A stretch of DNA of 64,000 bases from JANMCE01 sp963791625. GTDB taxonomy: Bacteria > Actinomycetota > Acidimicrobiia > Acidimicrobiales > Ilumatobacteraceae. The translations under genes were made by a program, and so were the position numbers. Below the pieces are notes generated by a model, which ran no database searches, was not told where the DNA came from, and worked only from the letters and a program-made list of their open reading frames with translations. The stretch spans positions 1,175,147 to 1,239,146 of the forward strand of contig CAWBTA010000015.1 of assembly GCA_963791625.1 (NCBI GenBank). The letters run 5' to 3'. How positions within the stretch are numbered: position 1 is the stretch's first letter; the number at the start of each line of letters is the position of its first letter. Positions 61,343 to 64,000 of this stretch are shown here, piece by piece.

Positions 61343-62124
61343 TACGTGCTCTTGGTGTCGCCCACGACGAGGCCGTCGCGGATCGTGACCACTCGTGGCG
61401 AGCGGGCGGCGAGTCCGTTGTCATGGGTGACGTACACGATCGTGGTCCCGGCGTCGTTGAGTCGAGTGAGCAGGTTGAACATCTCGTTCGCGGTGTCACT
61501 GTCGAGGTTTCCGGTGAGCTCGTCGCCCATCAGAATCGGCGGGTCACTCGCGAGGGCGCGGGCGATGGCCACCCGCTGCTGCTCACCGCCCGACAGCTCG
61601 ACGGGCAGGTGCTGAGCCTTGTCCGCCAGACCCACCAGGTCAAGATTGTGGAACGCCCGCGCCTCCCGGTCAGTCGCCGTCCAGAGCCGGGCGAACTCCA
61701 TCGGAAGCAGGGTGTTCTCGAGTGCGGTCAGAGTCGGGAGGAGCTGGAAGAACTGAAACACGATGCCGACGTGCCGGCCACGCCAGGTCGCGAGCTCATC
61801 CTCATCGAGTAAGTCGATGCGCTGCCCGGTAACCGTCACCGTGCCAGAAGTGGGCCGGTCGATCCCACACGCGAGATTCAAAATCGTGGTCTTGCCGCTG
61901 CCCGACGGTCCGACGATCGCCACCATCTCGCCGGATTCGATGGAGAGATCGACGCCGCGTAACGCTCGGTAGGAAAGCTTGCCGGTGCGGTACTCCTTCT
62001 CAACACCGGTCAACTGGATGATTGACGTGTCGGTCTGCGACGCGACTCCCCAATCTGCGGCCGCGCCGATCCCAACTGTCATGACTCCAATGTCCCGAAC
62101 CGCCGCCGAACCCGGCAGGGCCAC
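61342..62124 (-). CDS. LolD/MacB-type ABC transporter ATP-binding protein
   Basis: Up to 260 residues; ATG 62082 (MTVGIGAAADW) is an equally good start. Walker A is GPSGSGKTT, the signature is LSGGEQQRVAIARAL, and Walker B is PILMGDELTGNLD, with Gly-Asp-Glu as in many LolD homologues. The FQFFQLLPTLTALENTLLP segment is family-typical. It is divergent from a second ABC system with a 132-base promoter region between. Confidence 0.88.
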   Translation of the reverse strand: MALPGSAAVRDIGVMTVGIGAAADWGVASQTDTSIIQLTGVEKEYRTGKLSYRALRGVDLSIESGEMVAIVGPSGSGKTTILNLACGIDRPTSGTVTVTGQRIDLLDEDELATWRGRHVGIVFQFFQLLPTLTALENTLLPMEFARLWTATDREARAFHNLDLVGLADKAQHLPVELSGGEQQRVAIARALASDPPILMGDELTGNLDSDTANEMFNLLTRLNDAGTTIVYVTHDNGLAARSPRVVTIRDGLVVGDTKST

Positions 62125-62256
62125 AAGACCCCTATCTGTTGGGACCCCGGACGAGAATCGCGACCGAAGGCCGTTCGGCCCTACGGCTCTGCGGGGCGAA
62201 CGAGTTCACTGGACATCAATCGCTGACAAGCTAGAGGAACATCGGGAGAATCCGCT

Positions 62257-63171
62257 ATGGGGGCTGCAATCGAGCTGCAGCGACTGACGAAGAGCTACGG
62301 CTCGGTTCGTGGCGTGCTCGATCTTGATCTGGAGGTGATGCCCGGCGAGGTTTTTGGTTTCCTTGGCCCGAACGGCGCGGGCAAGACGACGACCATCAGT
62401 GTCCTGATGGACTTCCTGCGGCCGACCTCCGGCCGTGCGCGTGTCCTGGGGCTGGACTGCCGCGCCGACAGTCTCGAAATCCACGCCCGGGTCGGGTACG
62501 TGCCGGGCCAGAGCGCGTTCCACGAACGGCTGACGGCCGGTGAGCAAATCGCCTGGTTGAGCGCCATGCGAGGCGGAGTCGGGACGGGGACAGCGCAGCA
62601 GCTCGCCGAGCGCCTGGAACTCGATGTCACCCGACCAATACGGTCGTTGTCGCGAGGGAACCGCCAGAAGGTGGCTCTGGTGCAGGCGTTCATGCATCGG
62701 CCCGAGGTGTTACTTCTCGATGAGCCCACGTCCGGTCTCGATCCGCTCGTACAGGAAACGTTTCACGAATTGGTGCGGGAGGCGGTCACCGATGGCCGAA
62801 CCGTCTTCCTGTCGTCGCATGTTCTGGACGAAGTCGACCACCTCTGCCACCGAGTTGGAATCATCCGAGAGGGCCGTCTTGTCACCGTCGAGAACGTCGC
62901 CGACCTCCGCGGTCGAGCGGGCCGGATCGTGATTCTTCGATTTGCCGACGACATCGATGTCACACCGTTCCGGCGCCTCGACGGTGTGCGCGAGGTCAAG
63001 GTGGACGGACGGGCCCTTACGTTGCGCATCGCCGGCGAACTCGACTCGCTCGTGAAGCTGGCCGCCTTGCATCATGTCGTCGATCTGATCAGTAGCCCAC
63101 CGGACTTGGAGGAGATCTTCCTCGGCTACTACCGCAACGCCGGAGGTGAAGATGACAGCGACAGGTGTTGA
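62257..63171 (+). CDS. ABC-2-type exporter ATP-binding protein
   Basis: A 304-residue DrrA/CcmA-like ATPase: Walker A GPNGAGKTT, signature LSRGNRQKVALVQAF (SRGN variant of the type common in multidrug/antibiotic exporters), Walker B VLLLDEPTSGLDP, and a C-terminal regulatory domain. The last 20 bases overlap the start of the permease gene, so they form one transcript. Confidence 0.9.
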   Translation: MGAAIELQRLTKSYGSVRGVLDLDLEVMPGEVFGFLGPNGAGKTTTISVLMDFLRPTSGRARVLGLDCRADSLEIHARVGYVPGQSAFHERLTAGEQIAWLSAMRGGVGTGTAQQLAERLELDVTRPIRSLSRGNRQKVALVQAFMHRPEVLLLDEPTSGLDPLVQETFHELVREAVTDGRTVFLSSHVLDEVDHLCHRVGIIREGRLVTVENVADLRGRAGRIVILRFADDIDVTPFRRLDGVREVKVDGRALTLRIAGELDSLVKLAALHHVVDLISSPPDLEEIFLGYYRNAGGEDDSDRC

Positions 63172-64000
63172 CCTCGGGCGGCGCCCCATGGCCCTGAAGT
63201 CCAGGCGAAAGAAGCTGTTCGTCGCCCAGCGATCGCTCCGCGATCGGCGTCGCAATCTGGTCGTGTGGGCCCTCTCGATTGGCGCGTACGTCGGTGCGAT
63301 CGTCGCCGTATGGCCGTCGATTCGTGGTTCCAGCTCGATGTCGGAGGCCATAGCCAACTACCCCGAGGCGATGAAAGAACTCTTCGGTGGGGCCGAGAAC
63401 TTCGACTATTCGACGCCCAGCGGCTACCTGAACGTGCAGCTGTTTTCACTCATGGCGCCGCTACTGCTGAGCGCGTTTGCGATTGGGTACGGAGCTTCCA
63501 CCCTGGCCGGCGAGGAGGAAGGCGGGCAGCTCGCATTGACGTTGAGCACCCCCGTGTCGCGTCGGCGGGTAGTCCTCGAGAAAGCCGGTGGGGTCTTCGC
63601 AGCGGTGATCGGACTGTCGCTTTGTGCCTTCGTCACGATTGTCGCGATCGGCGCGGCGGTGGATCTGAACGTCGGTGTTCGGAGGGTAGTTGCCGCATGT
63701 ACCGGTGCCACTCTCGTCGCTCTCGTCCACGGCTCGCTCACGTTGGCTGTCGGTGCCGCCACCGGAAAACGCGCTCTGGCAATCGGTGCCGGTTCGGCCG
63801 TCTTCGTGGTGGGCTACCTCCTCCAGGCGCTCAGCGCCCTTGTCGACGGGCTCAGACCGGTCCGGGCGGCATCCGCCCTGTACTGGGCCAACGGTTCGGT
63901 GCCGATCCGGCACGGCTTCCCGGTGCTCGCGGATCTGATTCTCACTGCTGTCGCCCTCGGACTTGTCGCCGCAGGAATGACGCTGTTCGAGCGGCGCGAT
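63152..64000 (+). CDS. ABC-2-type exporter permease, incomplete at window end
   Basis: From ATG 63152 the frame is open to the end of the window (283 codons, no stop). Features are a basic N-terminus (RRKKLFVAQRSLRDRRRN), a first helix (VVWALSIGAYVGAIVAV), the ABC-2 loop EEEGGQLALTLSTPVSRRRV, and at least five membrane helices, ending ERRD. It is the partner of the ATPase gene it overlaps by 20 bases. Confidence 0.82.
   Translation, partial: MTATGVDLGRRPMALKSRRKKLFVAQRSLRDRRRNLVVWALSIGAYVGAIVAVWPSIRGSSSMSEAIANYPEAMKELFGGAENFDYSTPSGYLNVQLFSLMAPLLLSAFAIGYGASTLAGEEEGGQLALTLSTPVSRRRVVLEKAGGVFAAVIGLSLCAFVTIVAIGAAVDLNVGVRRVVAACTGATLVALVHGSLTLAVGAATGKRALAIGAGSAVFVVGYLLQALSALVDGLRPVRAASALYWANGSVPIRHGFPVLADLILTAVALGLVAAGMTLFERRD

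Overview
The window is high-GC DNA with actinobacterial hallmarks. These include a WhiB-type iron-sulfur regulator, an LPxTG cell-wall protein, frequent GTG/TTG starts, a UvrD-like helicase ending in an HRDC domain, a DUF2330 protein, DUF4331/TPR secreted proteins, and a serine protease carrying AVVLNIT...WPCG-type repeats that I associate with Acidimicrobiia. My best guess (inference) is a chromosomal segment of an aquatic or soil Acidimicrobiia-like actinobacterium. I saw no rRNA, tRNA or CRISPR array.

Layout. 1-9.2 kb: an autoregulated TetR gene, a PaiB-like FMN protein, a four-gene metal ABC importer divergent from a Fur/Zur regulator with a 15-bp operator, a UPF0016 exporter, a frameshifted CopC-CopD gene, a hydrolase and an LPVTG surface protein. 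9.3-18.3 kb: a DUF1003/MgtE-N-CBS pair, a DUF234-type ATPase with an iterated palindromic promoter, a cytochrome P450, a glutathione peroxidase with an in-frame UGA at the catalytic position, a degraded secreted lipase-like gene, a Uma2 nuclease and a helicase. 18.3-19.8 kb: an intact IS110-family element. 19.9-27.3 kb: HbpS/GlcG-like, pirin, membrane protein, a DUF4143 ATPase behind 23-bp iterons, DUF1801, DUF3237, amidase, and a TetR/short-chain dehydrogenase pair.

27.3-38.7 kb is the main catabolic block. gntR-livK-livG-livF-livH-livM-thiolase read leftward as one tightly packed operon. An extradiol dioxygenase and an FAA hydrolase read rightward from the same intergenic operator. A TetR-controlled, frameshifted HsaA-like flavin monooxygenase lies a little further on. 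Together they look like uptake plus meta-cleavage of an aromatic or steroid-derived acid (inference). 38.8-45.6 kb holds secreted/lipoprotein genes, a DUF4331-TPR pair, whiB behind a coupled 30-codon leader ORF, a membrane-anchored barnase-like RNase with its barstar, and an ECF sigma factor with a partner. 45.6-51.8 kb holds a quinone reductase, the repeat-bearing protease, a two-component system and DUF2330. 51.8-52.9 kb is a patch of gene debris containing a 26-bp perfect inverted repeat. 53-64 kb is transport: DUF4386, an NRAMP-like protein with a non-canonical metal site, a fucose-isomerase-like protein coupled to an ABC exporter, an FtsX/LolD-type ABC pair, and an ABC-2 exporter running off the end.

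The most notable item is the glutathione peroxidase at 13803-14282. Its catalytic residue is encoded by TGA, in frame, between intact family motifs. A hairpin with a GGUC apical loop follows at SECIS distance, so I read it as a selenoprotein that an automatic gene caller would truncate. A caution applies to the rest: at least five other genes are broken by single-nucleotide indels with intact sequence on both sides, which suggests sequence errors or very recent decay.
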